From positions 1 through 14,643 of the forward strand of contig JAQBBQ010000266.1 of NCBI GenBank assembly GCA_032125995.1: a DNA stretch of 14,643 nt. The letters run 5' to 3'. Position 1 is the stretch's first letter. Every line of letters begins with the position of its first letter. Position numbers and translations under genes: made by a program. Of the stretch, positions 1 to 8,257 are shown piece by piece. The DNA comes from SG8-39 sp032125995. GTDB lineage: Bacteria; Pseudomonadota; Gammaproteobacteria; Burkholderiales; SG8-39. The notes under the pieces are model-generated. The model saw nothing but the letters and a program-made list of their open reading frames with translations, made no database searches and was not told the DNA's origin.

Positions 1-1043
1 AGCATCCGACGCTGCCCTCGCTGCTCAGGGACGCGGGCTACGCCACCGCGCTGGTCGGCAAATGGCATCTGGGCTATGCGCCGCATTTCGGCCCCTTGAA
101 AAGCGGCTACGAGGAATTCTTCGGCGCAATGAGCGGCGGGCTCGATTACTTTACCCATCACGACTCGGGCGGGGTGCACGATCTGTGGGAGAACGACGCC
201 GAGGTGCATCGCAAAGGCTATCTGACCGACCTGCTCAGCGACCGCTCGGTCGATTACATCCGGCGTCAACGCGACAAGCCTTTTTTCCTCTCGCTGCACT
301 ACTCGGCGCCGCACTGGCCGTGGGAAACACGCGCCGATGAGGCCGAAGCAAAGCATCTGGCGAATACGCGCGAACACATCGGGCATGTCTCGGGCGGTTC
401 GGTCGAGACGTACCTGACGATGATTCATCACATGGACGAGGGTATCGGCCGGATACTCGAAGCCCTGAAGTCTATCGGCGCGGACGAGAACACGATCGTC
501 GTCTTCACCAGCGACAACGGGGGCGAGCGGTTCTCGGATGTCTGGCCGCTCACTGGCAAGAAGATGGACCTACTCGAGGGCGGGATCCGCGTGCCGTATA
601 TTGTGCGCTGGCCGGCCCGCGTCAAAGCGGGCGGCGTGACCGCGCAACTCGGGATGACGATGGACTGGGTGCCGACCTTTCTCGACGCCGCGGGTGTCGC
701 TCCACATCCTGACTATGCGCTCGACGGCGTGAGTCTGATGAAGGTGCTCGAGAATCCAGCGGCCACGTTCGAGCGAGAATTGTTCTGGCGCATGAACTAC
801 CGTAACCAGCGCGCGCTGCGCGCCGGACGCTGGAAGTACCTCTCGACCGAGGACGGGGAATTCCTCTATGACCTCGATTTGGACGCGCGCGAGCGGGCGA
901 ATCGCGCGAAGCGAGAGCCCGAGCGGCTCGCCGCGATGCGCGCGCGCTACGCCGATTGGGAGAAGACGGTACCGGGCGTGCCCGAGGGCGCGAAGCCCTC
1001 GATTATCACCAACAAGGGCAACATGGCGATGCCCTCGCCATGA
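1..1043 (+). CDS. Sulfatase (arylsulfatase A-like), C-terminal part; 5' end outside window
   Basis: Likely hydrolyses a sulfate ester (or, in related members, a phospho- or phosphonate ester). The frame is open from position 3 with no start, so the N-terminus, including the CxPSR/CxAxR site that becomes formylglycine, lies outside the window. About 346 residues are visible. Seen: GKWHLG near the left edge, a metal- and sulfate-binding motif of sulfatases. Also seen are FTSDNGG near visible residue 170, the family's Asp-Asn metal-ligand segment, and then GKKMDLLEGGIRVPYIVRWP, the conserved Lys and EGGxRVP region. The C-terminal part has the usual WKYL...LYDL..D..E sulfatase tail. The stop overlaps the next gene's start (ATGA), which suggests translational coupling. 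The substrate cannot be told, and signal peptide status is unknown because the N-terminus is missing. Assignment to the sulfatase superfamily is secure. Confidence 0.95.
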   Translation, partial: HPTLPSLLRDAGYATALVGKWHLGYAPHFGPLKSGYEEFFGAMSGGLDYFTHHDSGGVHDLWENDAEVHRKGYLTDLLSDRSVDYIRRQRDKPFFLSLHYSAPHWPWETRADEAEAKHLANTREHIGHVSGGSVETYLTMIHHMDEGIGRILEALKSIGADENTIVVFTSDNGGERFSDVWPLTGKKMDLLEGGIRVPYIVRWPARVKAGGVTAQLGMTMDWVPTFLDAAGVAPHPDYALDGVSLMKVLENPAATFERELFWRMNYRNQRALRAGRWKYLSTEDGEFLYDLDLDARERANRAKREPERLAAMRARYADWEKTVPGVPEGAKPSIITNKGNMAMPSP

Positions 1044-1882
1044 CGGCGGTCGACGGCCTGCTGTCCTATCTCGCGCCCAGCGACGGGCCGGTGCAGGTCC
1101 GCGTCTTTCCACCCAGCAGCGGCCGCGCCGCGGAGCGCCCGGCGTCGGCCCAGCACCGGGTGTCGATCCGCGATGCGCGCCCGATCGCCGATGAACTGCG
1201 GCTCGACGTAAACGGCTTCGAGCTGCATACGAAGCGATCGGGGTTTGCCGACTTCTACGACGAAGCCGCGGTGCGCGCGCGTTACTACCCCGAGGTACAG
1301 GATCTGGTGCAGGCGATCACCGGCGCGCTTGCGGTCGTCGTATTCGACCACAACGTCCGCAGTGCGGCGCGCGCGGCACGCGGCGAGCACGGCGTGCGGA
1401 CGCCCGTCGACCAGGTGCACAACGATTACACCGTCGAGTCCGGCCCGAATCGCAAGCGGGAGATCCTCGACGCGGCCGGGCGCGCTGATCTTGCGGACCG
1501 CCGTGTCGCCTTCGTCAACCTGTGGCGGCCGATTGTCGGCCCGGTGCTGGACAACCCTCTCGCGGTTTGCGATGCGGGCAGTGTCGCGCCCGAGGACCTG
1601 GTGACGACCGACATCCATCACTTCGGCGAGGACGACCTGACGGTCCCGCGTCACCACGGCCAGATCTACTCGGTGCGCTACAACGCCGGGCACCGCTGGT
1701 ACTACGCATCCGAGATGCAACCCGAGGAGTTCCTGCTGCTGAAGTGCTACGACTCGCGTGCGGACGGGCGCGCGCGGTTCATGCCGCACACCGGGTTCCT
1801 GAATCCCACCTGTCCGAGTGTGTTCGTGCCGCGCGAAAGCATCGAAGCGCGGACGCTGGTGGTTTTCGACGAACCGCTCTGA
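1040..1882 (+). CDS. CmcJ/NvfI-family non-heme iron oxygenase-like protein
   Basis: This 280-residue protein resembles the CmcJ/NvfI oxidoreductase family. That family includes CmcJ from cephamycin 7-methoxylation and NvfI, an Fe(II)/2-oxoglutarate dioxygenase of fungal meroterpenoid synthesis; many bacterial members have no known substrate. Seen: VHNDYT at residues 126-131, giving an H-x-D pair (H127, D129). FVNLWRP follows near 158-164, then HHGQIYSVRYNAGHRWYY near 205-222, MPHTGF with H250 as the probable distal iron ligand, and the family-typical end PRESIEARTLVVF. I chose ATG at 1040 because it overlaps the sulfatase stop as ATGA and the family usually starts near here. The frame is open further upstream, to a TTG at 956, but that would overlap the sulfatase by about 90 bases. 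No signal peptide, so probably cytoplasmic. The iron-ligand assignment is inferred from family pattern. Confidence 0.85.
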   Translation: MTAVDGLLSYLAPSDGPVQVRVFPPSSGRAAERPASAQHRVSIRDARPIADELRLDVNGFELHTKRSGFADFYDEAAVRARYYPEVQDLVQAITGALAVVVFDHNVRSAARAARGEHGVRTPVDQVHNDYTVESGPNRKREILDAAGRADLADRRVAFVNLWRPIVGPVLDNPLAVCDAGSVAPEDLVTTDIHHFGEDDLTVPRHHGQIYSVRYNAGHRWYYASEMQPEEFLLLKCYDSRADGRARFMPHTGFLNPTCPSVFVPRESIEARTLVVFDEPL

Positions 1883-1999
1883 GCCGGCATTCAACCCGCG
1901 AGCCGGCCAGCCGGCCGAGCAGGCGCTGACGCATCCAGTGCTTCGCCCTCGAACAGCAGCCGCCCGAGGTCGGGAACGCATTCGGCTATTCTTGGGCGC

Positions 2000-3775
2000 A
2001 TGAGCCGCCGCGCGTACCGCATCGCCCCCACCGAGGACACGACCTTCCATCCACGCCTGATCGGCAGGCACGGCGCGGTGGCGGCGAATTCCTATCTGTC
2101 GGTCAACGCCGGGGTCGACGTGATGAAGGCGGGCGGCAACGCGATCGATGCGGCGGTCGCGGCGACGCTGGTCGAGGGCATCGTCAATCCGCAGATGCAC
2201 ACGATTGGCGGCGAGTGCCCGATGCTGATTCGCCTGGCCGGCGAATCACGCGTCGTCTCCGTGAACGGCAACACGGCGGCGCCGATGGCGGCGACGCCCG
2301 ACGCCTTCCGCGCGCGCGGGCTCGCCGACGTCCCCGAGGAAGGCATTCTGGCGGCGGGCGTGCCGGCGGCGTTCTCGGCGCTGATCACCGTGCTTGGGCG
2401 CTGGGGCACCCTGTCGTTCGCCGAGGTGTCGGCGCAGGCGCGCGAACTCGCGGCGCACGGCTTTCCGCTTTCCGAAGGCCTGCGCAATCAGCACAAGTAC
2501 GGCCTGGTCGCACTGCGCGAGAAATTTCTCGCCAACTGGCCCGGCAGCGCGCAGCTGTACCTGCGCAATGGAGACGTACCAGAGGTCGGCGCAGCGATGC
2601 CGAACGCAGCGCTCGCGCAGGCCTACGACTGGCTGGTTACGGTCGAGCGCGGTGCCGCGGGCGACCGCGGCGCCAAGCTCGCGGCGGTGCATGACGGCTT
2701 TTACAAGGGTGACATCGCCGCCGAGATCGAACAGTACGCGAAGGCGCAGGACGGATTTCTGGCGCGCGCCGATCTCGCGAACTTCGAAACGAGAATCGAG
2801 GAACCGGTGAGCCTGCGCGTCGGCGATACCGAACTCTTCAAATGCGGCTTCTGGTCCCAGGGGCCGGCCGAGCTGCAGGCGATCGCGCTCATGCTGCGGC
2901 ACGATCTGCGAACGATGGGTCATGGCAGCGCGGACTACTGCCACCTGCTCGTCGAATGCATGAAGCTCGCCTACGCCGACCGCGAGCAGTACTACGGCGA
3001 TCCGACGCAGTCCCTGGTGCCCGGCGAGGTGCTGTTATCGGAGGCCTACACCGCCGCGCGCGCGACGCTCGTCGACATGCGCCGCGCGAACGCCGAGCTG
3101 CGCCCGGGTGATGCGCGGCGCAACGCCGCGCTGCTGCCGGCAGACGAGCGTGTGACGCCGAAAGGCTGGGGCGCCGGCACGGTACACGTCGACGCGGTCG
3201 ACGCCAAGGGCAACATGGCCTCGTTCACGCCGAGCGGCGCCTGGCTGATGTCGGCCGACGTGATGCCGGCGCTCGGCGTTCCGCTCTCGGTGCGCATGAT
3301 GACCTTCTACCTCGCGCCGGCGCACCATCCGAACGTCGTGGCGCCGGGCAAGCGTCCGCGCACGACGCTGACGCCCTCGCTCGCCTTCAAGGACGGCAAA
3401 CCCTGGATGACCTGCGGCACGATGGGCGGCGACAACCAGGGCCAGTGGCTGTTGCAGTTCTATCTAAACCGCGCGGTGTTCGGCATGACCATCCCGCAGG
3501 CGATCGAGGCACCACGGCTGTCGAGCGAGAGCTTTCCCGGGTTCTTCGCGCCGCATGTCGGGGTGCCGAATCGGGTGCGCGCCGAGGCGCGCATCGGCAA
3601 GCAGGCGCTCGGCGAACTGCGCCGGCGCGGACACGACATCGACATCGCGCCGGACTGGACCGAAGGTTTCGTCTCGGCGGCACAGTTCGACGAGGCAACC
3701 GGCCTCGTCGAGGCCGGCTGTGATCCGCGCGGTGCGAAGGCGGAATGCTTTCCGGCGTTCGCCTACGCCTGGTGA
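2000..3775 (+). CDS. Gamma-glutamyltransferase family protein (Ntn-hydrolase)
   Basis: A 591-residue Ntn-hydrolase of the GGT family. These enzymes cleave gamma-glutamyl bonds, as in glutathione, or act as related amidases/acylases after cutting themselves into two subunits. Seen: the N-terminal block GRHGAVAAN...GGNAIDAAVAATLVEGIVNPQMHTIGGECPM; the predicted nucleophile Thr394 in GAGTVHVDAVDAKGNMASFT; and TCGTMGGDNQGQ followed by AIEAPRL near the C-terminus, matching the family's glycine-rich substrate-binding loop and end. Predicted subunits are residues 1-393 and 394-591, close to normal sizes. The usual second Thr of the TTH motif is Val, as in some YwrD-like members, so strict GGT activity should not be assumed. 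No signal peptide is visible, unlike the periplasmic E. coli enzyme. The start is ATG 2000 with only a weak ribosome site. It lies 117 bases after the oxygenase gene, so it may or may not share that transcript. Confidence 0.93.
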   Translation: MSRRAYRIAPTEDTTFHPRLIGRHGAVAANSYLSVNAGVDVMKAGGNAIDAAVAATLVEGIVNPQMHTIGGECPMLIRLAGESRVVSVNGNTAAPMAATPDAFRARGLADVPEEGILAAGVPAAFSALITVLGRWGTLSFAEVSAQARELAAHGFPLSEGLRNQHKYGLVALREKFLANWPGSAQLYLRNGDVPEVGAAMPNAALAQAYDWLVTVERGAAGDRGAKLAAVHDGFYKGDIAAEIEQYAKAQDGFLARADLANFETRIEEPVSLRVGDTELFKCGFWSQGPAELQAIALMLRHDLRTMGHGSADYCHLLVECMKLAYADREQYYGDPTQSLVPGEVLLSEAYTAARATLVDMRRANAELRPGDARRNAALLPADERVTPKGWGAGTVHVDAVDAKGNMASFTPSGAWLMSADVMPALGVPLSVRMMTFYLAPAHHPNVVAPGKRPRTTLTPSLAFKDGKPWMTCGTMGGDNQGQWLLQFYLNRAVFGMTIPQAIEAPRLSSESFPGFFAPHVGVPNRVRAEARIGKQALGELRRRGHDIDIAPDWTEGFVSAAQFDEATGLVEAGCDPRGAKAECFPAFAYAW

Positions 3776-3796
3776 CTATGGCGCGCGGGGGCGTGC

Positions 3797-5404
3797 CTAG
3801 TCGTAGGCGCGAAAACGAATCGTCGGGTCGCGCTTGATTTGATCGACCAGCGCGACCTCCCAGCTAAGGTAGGCGCGCGCGTGTTTTTCGTAGTCCGCGC
3901 CGTGCTCGTGATCGTAAGGCTTGTACCAGACGTCATCGAGCGTGGTGGTCACCTGCGTCATGCCGGATTCCACCGCCAGGCCGGCGGCGATCCAGGCGGC
4001 GTTGCCGCCCTCCAGCGCGCGGATTTCGACGTTCGGCCATAGCGCAGCGGCCTCGGGCGCGGCGAGCAGCGCGATCGCCCCATCTTCCGAGGTCAGCACG
4101 AGGCGGGTAGCCGGCGGCAGCTTTGCCTGGGCTTGGTCGAGGCGCGCGCGTACCGCCCACCAGGCGCCCGGAATGTGGCGGCTGCGGTAGCGCAGGCTCG
4201 TCGCCAGGTCGATGACAACCGTGCCGTCACCTTTTAACAGCGCATCGAGTTCCCGCGCAGCAATCAGTGCAACGTCGGGCTGGGTCGGCAGGCTGCGTTG
4301 ACGCGGACCCTGCGCCAGCGGCCAGCCGGCAAAACCGTCCGTCCCCTCGGGTTCGAGGACGTACACGTCGTCCCACCCCAACTGATTGAGCCACGAAGCC
4401 GTCATCACCGAGCGCACGCGCGCCGGATCGACGAGGACAATACGCGCATTGCGCACACCGACGTATTCGTCGGTCGCCTGCACCAGCTGGCCGCCCGGCG
4501 CGTGGCGCGATGCGGCGATGCGCTGCGCTTCGAATTCCTCGCGCGTGCGCACGTCGAGCAGGTTGAGTGTGCGCGTTGCATCGTTTTGCCATCCCTGCAC
4601 CGTTGCGCGCGTCGCGACCTTCACCTCGAAACGTGCTGCGACCTTCGCGGCGGTGGCCTGCGCAGCGGCAAGGCCCTGCGCAGAAGGCGGCGGCGCGACC
4701 GTGGATGAGCCGCGCTCGCAGGTGAAGCCCGCGAGTTCCCAGCCCATGGTGCCGTCCTTGAGCGCGACGACCTTGTTTGGAATTCCCGCGTTGCGCAGCG
4801 ACTGGCAGCCGATGATGCTACGCGTGCGGCCCGCGCAGTTCACCACGATGAGCGTCTCCGGGTCGGGGGCCAGATCGTGCACACGGTAGGCGAGCTCGGC
4901 GCCCGGTGCGTCGATGCCGCCGGGAATATTCATGCGGTGATACTCGTCGAAGGGACGCGAATCGAGGATCAGCAGCTTGGTGCCGGAATCCGTCAGGCGC
5001 TTGAGTTCCTCGGGCGGGATGCGGGGTGTGTCGTAGTGGTGCTCGACGAATTCGCCAAAGGCCTTCGACGGCACGTTGACGCCGCTGAAGAGTTCACCGC
5101 CCGCGGCTTGCCAGGCTGCGCAGCCGCCTTCGAGGATCGCGACGTCGGTGTAACCGAGCGCGGCGAGCTTCAGCGCCGCACGGTCGGCAAGCGCCTCATC
5201 GCCGTCGTCGATCAGAATGATCGGCACCGACCGGCGCGGCACCAGGTCGTCGACCATCAACTCGAGCCGCGAGAGCGGCAGCGAGCAGGCAAAGAACGGA
5301 TGCCTCTGGGTGTGCACGCCCTGTTCGCGCACATCGAGGAGTGCAAACTCGTCGCGCGCAACGAGGCGTTCGCGTAGCGCTGCGACCGGAATGCGTTGCG
5401 TCAT
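3797..5404 (-). CDS. Tandem four-domain rhodanese-like sulfurtransferase
   Basis: A 535-residue cytoplasmic protein made of four rhodanese-like modules, at roughly residues 5-105, 127-232, 262-365 and 375-482. Rhodaneses carry sulfane sulfur on an active-site Cys. Only module 2 has a proper active loop, CAGRTRS, with Cys190. At the matching positions module 1 reads DDGDEA, module 3 DPARVRS and module 4 SEDGAIA, so these three look non-catalytic. Each module keeps the fold's LLDVR/ILDSR-type strand and a strand-plus-EGG/W turn such as ILEGGCAAW. A conserved-looking tail (DDVWYKPYDHEHGADYEKHARAYLSWE) follows module 4. I chose ATG 5404 because GGAAGGA lies about 7 bases upstream and the homologous fold starts there; a longer Arg-rich extension to 5581 overlaps the channel gene and is not credible. 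The gene converges on the GGT gene with a gap of 21 bases. Confidence 0.93.
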   Translation of the reverse strand: MTQRIPVAALRERLVARDEFALLDVREQGVHTQRHPFFACSLPLSRLELMVDDLVPRRSVPIILIDDGDEALADRAALKLAALGYTDVAILEGGCAAWQAAGGELFSGVNVPSKAFGEFVEHHYDTPRIPPEELKRLTDSGTKLLILDSRPFDEYHRMNIPGGIDAPGAELAYRVHDLAPDPETLIVVNCAGRTRSIIGCQSLRNAGIPNKVVALKDGTMGWELAGFTCERGSSTVAPPPSAQGLAAAQATAAKVAARFEVKVATRATVQGWQNDATRTLNLLDVRTREEFEAQRIAASRHAPGGQLVQATDEYVGVRNARIVLVDPARVRSVMTASWLNQLGWDDVYVLEPEGTDGFAGWPLAQGPRQRSLPTQPDVALIAARELDALLKGDGTVVIDLATSLRYRSRHIPGAWWAVRARLDQAQAKLPPATRLVLTSEDGAIALLAAPEAAALWPNVEIRALEGGNAAWIAAGLAVESGMTQVTTTLDDVWYKPYDHEHGADYEKHARAYLSWEVALVDQIKRDPTIRFRAYD

Positions 5405-5462
5405 CTGTTTCCTTCCGGCAGTGGAACTTCGGAGCTGAACGGCGTACGCAATCCAGAGTCTA

Positions 5463-5489
5463 GCGCCGGGCGCCGGGCACCGGGCACGC
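5463..5489. repeat. Short degenerate GC-rich tandem repeat between channel and rhodanese genes
   Basis: About four imperfect 7-base units of the type GCGCCGG / GCACCGG lie in the 100-base gap between the MscS channel stop and the rhodanese start. The unit is too short and degenerate to assign a role. It could be slippage-prone or simply low-complexity GC-rich sequence. Confidence 0.45.
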
Positions 5490-5504
5490 GGGGTCTGCGT
5501 TCGA

Positions 5505-7754
5505 TCAGCCTCTCGCCGCCGCGTCGCCTGCGATTGCCGCCGTCGCGATCGCCGCCTTCGTCTCCGCGCTGAGCGGCGCACCGTCCGGCGCGTCCGGCAT
5601 CCTGACCCGCACTTCGCGACGCGCGAATTCGATTCCGTTCTCCTTGAACGCCTTTTGAATACGCGAGTAGATTTCCTTGCGAATCGGAAATTGCGTTCCC
5701 GGCTTCGCCGTGAACTTGCCGCGGACGACGATGCCGACGTCCGTGACGTCGCCGGCGCCCTGCGACTTGAACGGCTCGATCAGGTTCGCGGCATATTCCG
5801 GGTTCTCGTTGATCTGCTGGCCAACCTTCTTGAAGATCTTTCTCACCTTTTCGAGGTCGGTATCGAACGGCACGGTAAACCGCAGCTTCATGATCACCCA
5901 GTCGCGGCTCAGGTTGGTGAGCTTGGACATGGTGCCGTAGGGGACGATATGCACTGGACCGGTCGCGCCGCGCAGCTGCAACGACCGAATCGAGATTCTC
6001 TCGACGGTTCCCATCGTTCCGCCGACGTCGATGTACTCGCCGACGCGGAAGGCGTCGTCCAACAGGAAGAAGACGCCGGAGACGATGTCCTTGACGAGCG
6101 TTTGCGCGCCAAAGCCGATCGCGAGACCGAATACCCCGGCGCCCGCCAGCAGCGGCGTGGTGTTCACACCCAGCTGGGACAGCGCGAGGAGCACGGTGAG
6201 CGCGATGATCGTGACCTGCCCCGTCATGTGAAGGATTGGCAGGACCGTGCCAAGCCGGCTGCGGCCGCTGCTGCGCTTCTCGCCCTGCGCCAATTCTCCC
6301 GCGGCGCCCGGCAGATCATTCGCCAGTTGGCGATTGACCCACAGGTTCCACATTTCCCACGCCATGTAGCCGACCGCGACGGTCAACAGGAAACCCACCG
6401 CGTTCGCAGCCAGCTGAGCGCCGAGCCCGGCATCGGCAAGGTTTCGCAGGCTCAATCCCCACAGCTTGCCGACGACCAGGATGAGGACGGTCAGGAGGAC
6501 GACTCGACCCATTCGCACGTAACAAAACCGCGTTTCCTGATACGCCGCCTCGGCCACCGGGCCTTCGCCGCGCATCGCGGGCACGAGGTGGGTGGCGATG
6601 CCGCGAATCATCGTGTCGAGGAACGGCGCGACGACGATGAGCAACAGGGCAAGTGCGCCGCGTCCAGGGGTGAGCGCGACGTTTCCCGTGCTGAGGACGA
6701 ATTGCAGGAAGACCCAGTTGAACCCGACGATGAACATGGTGACGCCGGGCCACCACGCCGCCATCCTTGCCAATCCCGGGGTCAGGTCCCTCTCTTCGCC
6801 GATCAAGATCGAGCTCAACCCGCGGCGCGCCCTCCAAATCGCGTAGATCAGCCATGTGCTGAGGATCAACGACACCCAGAACCGAAGCGTGCCGGTCAAC
6901 GCCAACTGCCTGAGTTCCAGTATTTCCGCGAGCCAGAACGCAACCCCGGCGACGCCTGTGATCGACGTGAAATTTCGGTACAGGTAGCGCGATGTCCAGT
7001 CGTCGGTGGAAACGAGCCGCAGGTCCGGGCGGTGCGGCGCGAGCACGAAACGCAGCAACGTGGCAATGACACGCACGATCACGATGGCATTGAGAACAAA
7101 CGCAGAGACAAGCAGTCGGTCGGTCGGGTCAGCGACGAGAAGCCGATTCGCCACCAGCGCCCCGACGACGAACGCGGCCACGGCGCCCAATTCGAACACC
7201 ACGCGCCAGTACAGCGTCTGTACTGCCTCACGCAGGGTGTCCGTCTTCGCGCTGCGAATCTTCTCGCGGCTGCGGGTGGTGGCGCGATTAAACAGCCACT
7301 CGACGCCTGCGCCGATCGCGAGCGCCAGAATCACCATGCCGAGGAACGCCAGCGTGCCCGCCACACTGCGGTCGGCGAAGATCGAGGCAATTGCTTTACC
7401 GGTGCCGCGCAAGAGATCTGGCAGCGCGCGAATGTGAGATACGACACTCGCCTGGAATCCGCTGCTCCACCCGCGGAGGATCTCCGCCGCACTCGGCGTC
7501 CCGGCCGCTGCCTGAAGCGCGGCCGAATCGACCGACTCGCCGAGGAGCTTCATCAGCTGGCCCAGGGCATTAACCTGTTCCGGCTCGAGCTTCTCGACCA
7601 GTGCCTTCATTGCATCCGGGGTCAGCGATGCGGGAACCGCGGACGTCTCCGCGCCGGGGCCCGAAGGCTTAGCCGCCGCGGGGGCGGCATTGGCGATCGA
7701 CAGTCCCAGAAGCAGCAGGAAAAGAAACGTGGTGAGTCTGCTCATCCAAGTCAT
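5505..7754 (-). CDS. MscS-family mechanosensitive channel, large YbiO-like type
   Basis: A 749-residue inner-membrane mechanosensitive channel that would open under membrane tension to release solutes during hypo-osmotic shock. Its length and plan match E. coli YbiO. Seen: signal-like hydrophobic segment at residues 7-23 ending in ANAAPA; an Ala/Pro-rich periplasmic stretch; about ten hydrophobic segments (for example near 132-154, 183-203, 214-238, 288-307, 331-354, 366-383, 416-435, 448-470 and 508-530). Then comes the pore helix LLAGAGVFGLAIGFGAQTLV (535-554) and the MscS beta domain, including GTMGTVERISIRSLQLR and VPYGTMSKLTN. Start ATG 7754 has AGAGGG 7 bases upstream; the second ATG at 7745 is a less likely start. 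The rhodanese gene starts 101 bases downstream on the same strand, and co-transcription is possible but unproven. Very confident for family; which MscS paralogue it equals is less certain. Confidence 0.95.
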   Translation of the reverse strand: MTWMSRLTTFLFLLLLGLSIANAAPAAAKPSGPGAETSAVPASLTPDAMKALVEKLEPEQVNALGQLMKLLGESVDSAALQAAAGTPSAAEILRGWSSGFQASVVSHIRALPDLLRGTGKAIASIFADRSVAGTLAFLGMVILALAIGAGVEWLFNRATTRSREKIRSAKTDTLREAVQTLYWRVVFELGAVAAFVVGALVANRLLVADPTDRLLVSAFVLNAIVIVRVIATLLRFVLAPHRPDLRLVSTDDWTSRYLYRNFTSITGVAGVAFWLAEILELRQLALTGTLRFWVSLILSTWLIYAIWRARRGLSSILIGEERDLTPGLARMAAWWPGVTMFIVGFNWVFLQFVLSTGNVALTPGRGALALLLIVVAPFLDTMIRGIATHLVPAMRGEGPVAEAAYQETRFCYVRMGRVVLLTVLILVVGKLWGLSLRNLADAGLGAQLAANAVGFLLTVAVGYMAWEMWNLWVNRQLANDLPGAAGELAQGEKRSSGRSRLGTVLPILHMTGQVTIIALTVLLALSQLGVNTTPLLAGAGVFGLAIGFGAQTLVKDIVSGVFFLLDDAFRVGEYIDVGGTMGTVERISIRSLQLRGATGPVHIVPYGTMSKLTNLSRDWVIMKLRFTVPFDTDLEKVRKIFKKVGQQINENPEYAANLIEPFKSQGAGDVTDVGIVVRGKFTAKPGTQFPIRKEIYSRIQKAFKENGIEFARREVRVRMPDAPDGAPLSAETKAAIATAAIAGDAAARG

Positions 7755-7984
7755 TGCAAATCCCTCTAGGGTGGCCGGCTGCGCCGGGACACACGCGATT
7801 GTGCGAGCGGCATCCTAGCAGAGGCTAGTGCCCCTCTAACTGCGCGGGATTTCGCGCTTCAGCGCGGGGCAGCCAATTGCGCGACGCGTCGGTCGAGTGG
7901 GCGCTTGTGGCCGTCTGCGGGCATATCGGGAGGTCGGTTTCCGATCCATCGCCGCCATTCCCGTCCACCAATTCACGGCCCCTT
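7755..7984. other. Gene-free stretch upstream of the channel gene
   Basis: I see no recognisable gene, RNA or repeat here. The first 20 bases carry the ribosome-binding site of the channel gene on the minus strand, and its promoter probably lies in the adjoining part, though no clear -35/-10 pair stands out. The rest may be decayed coding sequence, but I could not recognise any family on either strand. Together with the repeat and element up to 8257 it makes a roughly 500-base region without an intact gene. Confidence 0.5.
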
Positions 7985-8196
7985 GAGCGTCCGCTTTCGG
8001 GAAAGGCGAGCGGCTGCTATTGACCGAGGCTGTGTGAAAATGCAAGCGCCAAATTTTTCGTCGTTCGAAAGATGGCGTAGCGGCCTCTACAGCGTCTTTT
8101 CGACTCGCCACAAGATCTGAGCCGTGAGAAATCGTCGTGTGGCGAGTTGGGTCGAACGTTTTCACACAGCCTCGACCCAAAACGGTCAGTCGAGAA
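7985..8196 (+). repeat. Intergenic repeat copy A, split by a 148-bp inserted element
   Basis: The left part (7985-8025) reads GAGCGTCCGCTTTCGGG and runs on to GCTATTGACC. The right part (8174-8196) reads GACCCAAAACGGTCAGTCG. Removing the inserted element plus one GACC gives a continuous unit ending in TTGACCCAAAACGGTCAGTC. That matches the right end of the other copies in this window, GACCCTTAGCGGTCATTC at 10008-10025, allowing for divergence. The repeat family is recognised by comparison inside the window and by general resemblance to short dispersed repeats of proteobacteria. Its function is unknown. Confidence 0.65.
8026..8173. mobile_element. 148-bp MITE-like element with 15-bp perfect inverted ends and GACC duplication
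   Basis: The ends are GAGGCTGTGTGAAAA (8026-8040) and its exact reverse complement TTTTCACACAGCCTC (8159-8173). GACC flanks both sides (8022-8025 and 8174-8177), as expected for a 4-bp target-site duplication. No transposase is encoded in the 148 bp, so it would depend on an enzyme supplied elsewhere. A second, inner inverted repeat, ACTCGCCACA / TGTGGCGAGT (8103-8112 and 8138-8147), could fold into a hairpin with a 25-base loop. The parent insertion sequence family is not assigned. Confidence 0.75.
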
Positions 8197-8257
8197 TGTG
8201 AATACGTCACTCGCTGGCACCGCCGAACACGGGGAAAAGCGGAAAAGAATTAGCGGG

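Noticed and set aside
1890..2001. A 36-codon minus-strand frame from ATG 2001 between the oxygenase and GGT genes
   Set aside because: Overlaps the GGT start, has no clear ribosome site and matches no family I recognise; could be chance in GC-rich DNA.
947..2200. A 417-codon open frame on the minus strand opposite the oxygenase gene
   Set aside because: The plus strand encodes clear family motifs here. The antisense product is Arg/His-rich and low in recognisable structure, as expected from GC-rich sequence read backwards.
3776..3800. Bidirectional terminator between the convergent GGT and rhodanese genes
   Set aside because: GC-rich, but no stable perfect stem followed by a T run on either strand.
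5655..7769. A 704-codon open frame on the plus strand opposite the channel gene
   Set aside because: The minus strand has an unmistakable MscS channel with a ribosome site. The antisense product is a polar Arg/Gln/Asp/His-rich shadow with no motif.
7836..8210. A 124-codon minus-strand frame crossing the 148-bp element
   Set aside because: It runs through a repeat and an inserted element, has no protein motif, and similar frames arise by chance in such repeats.
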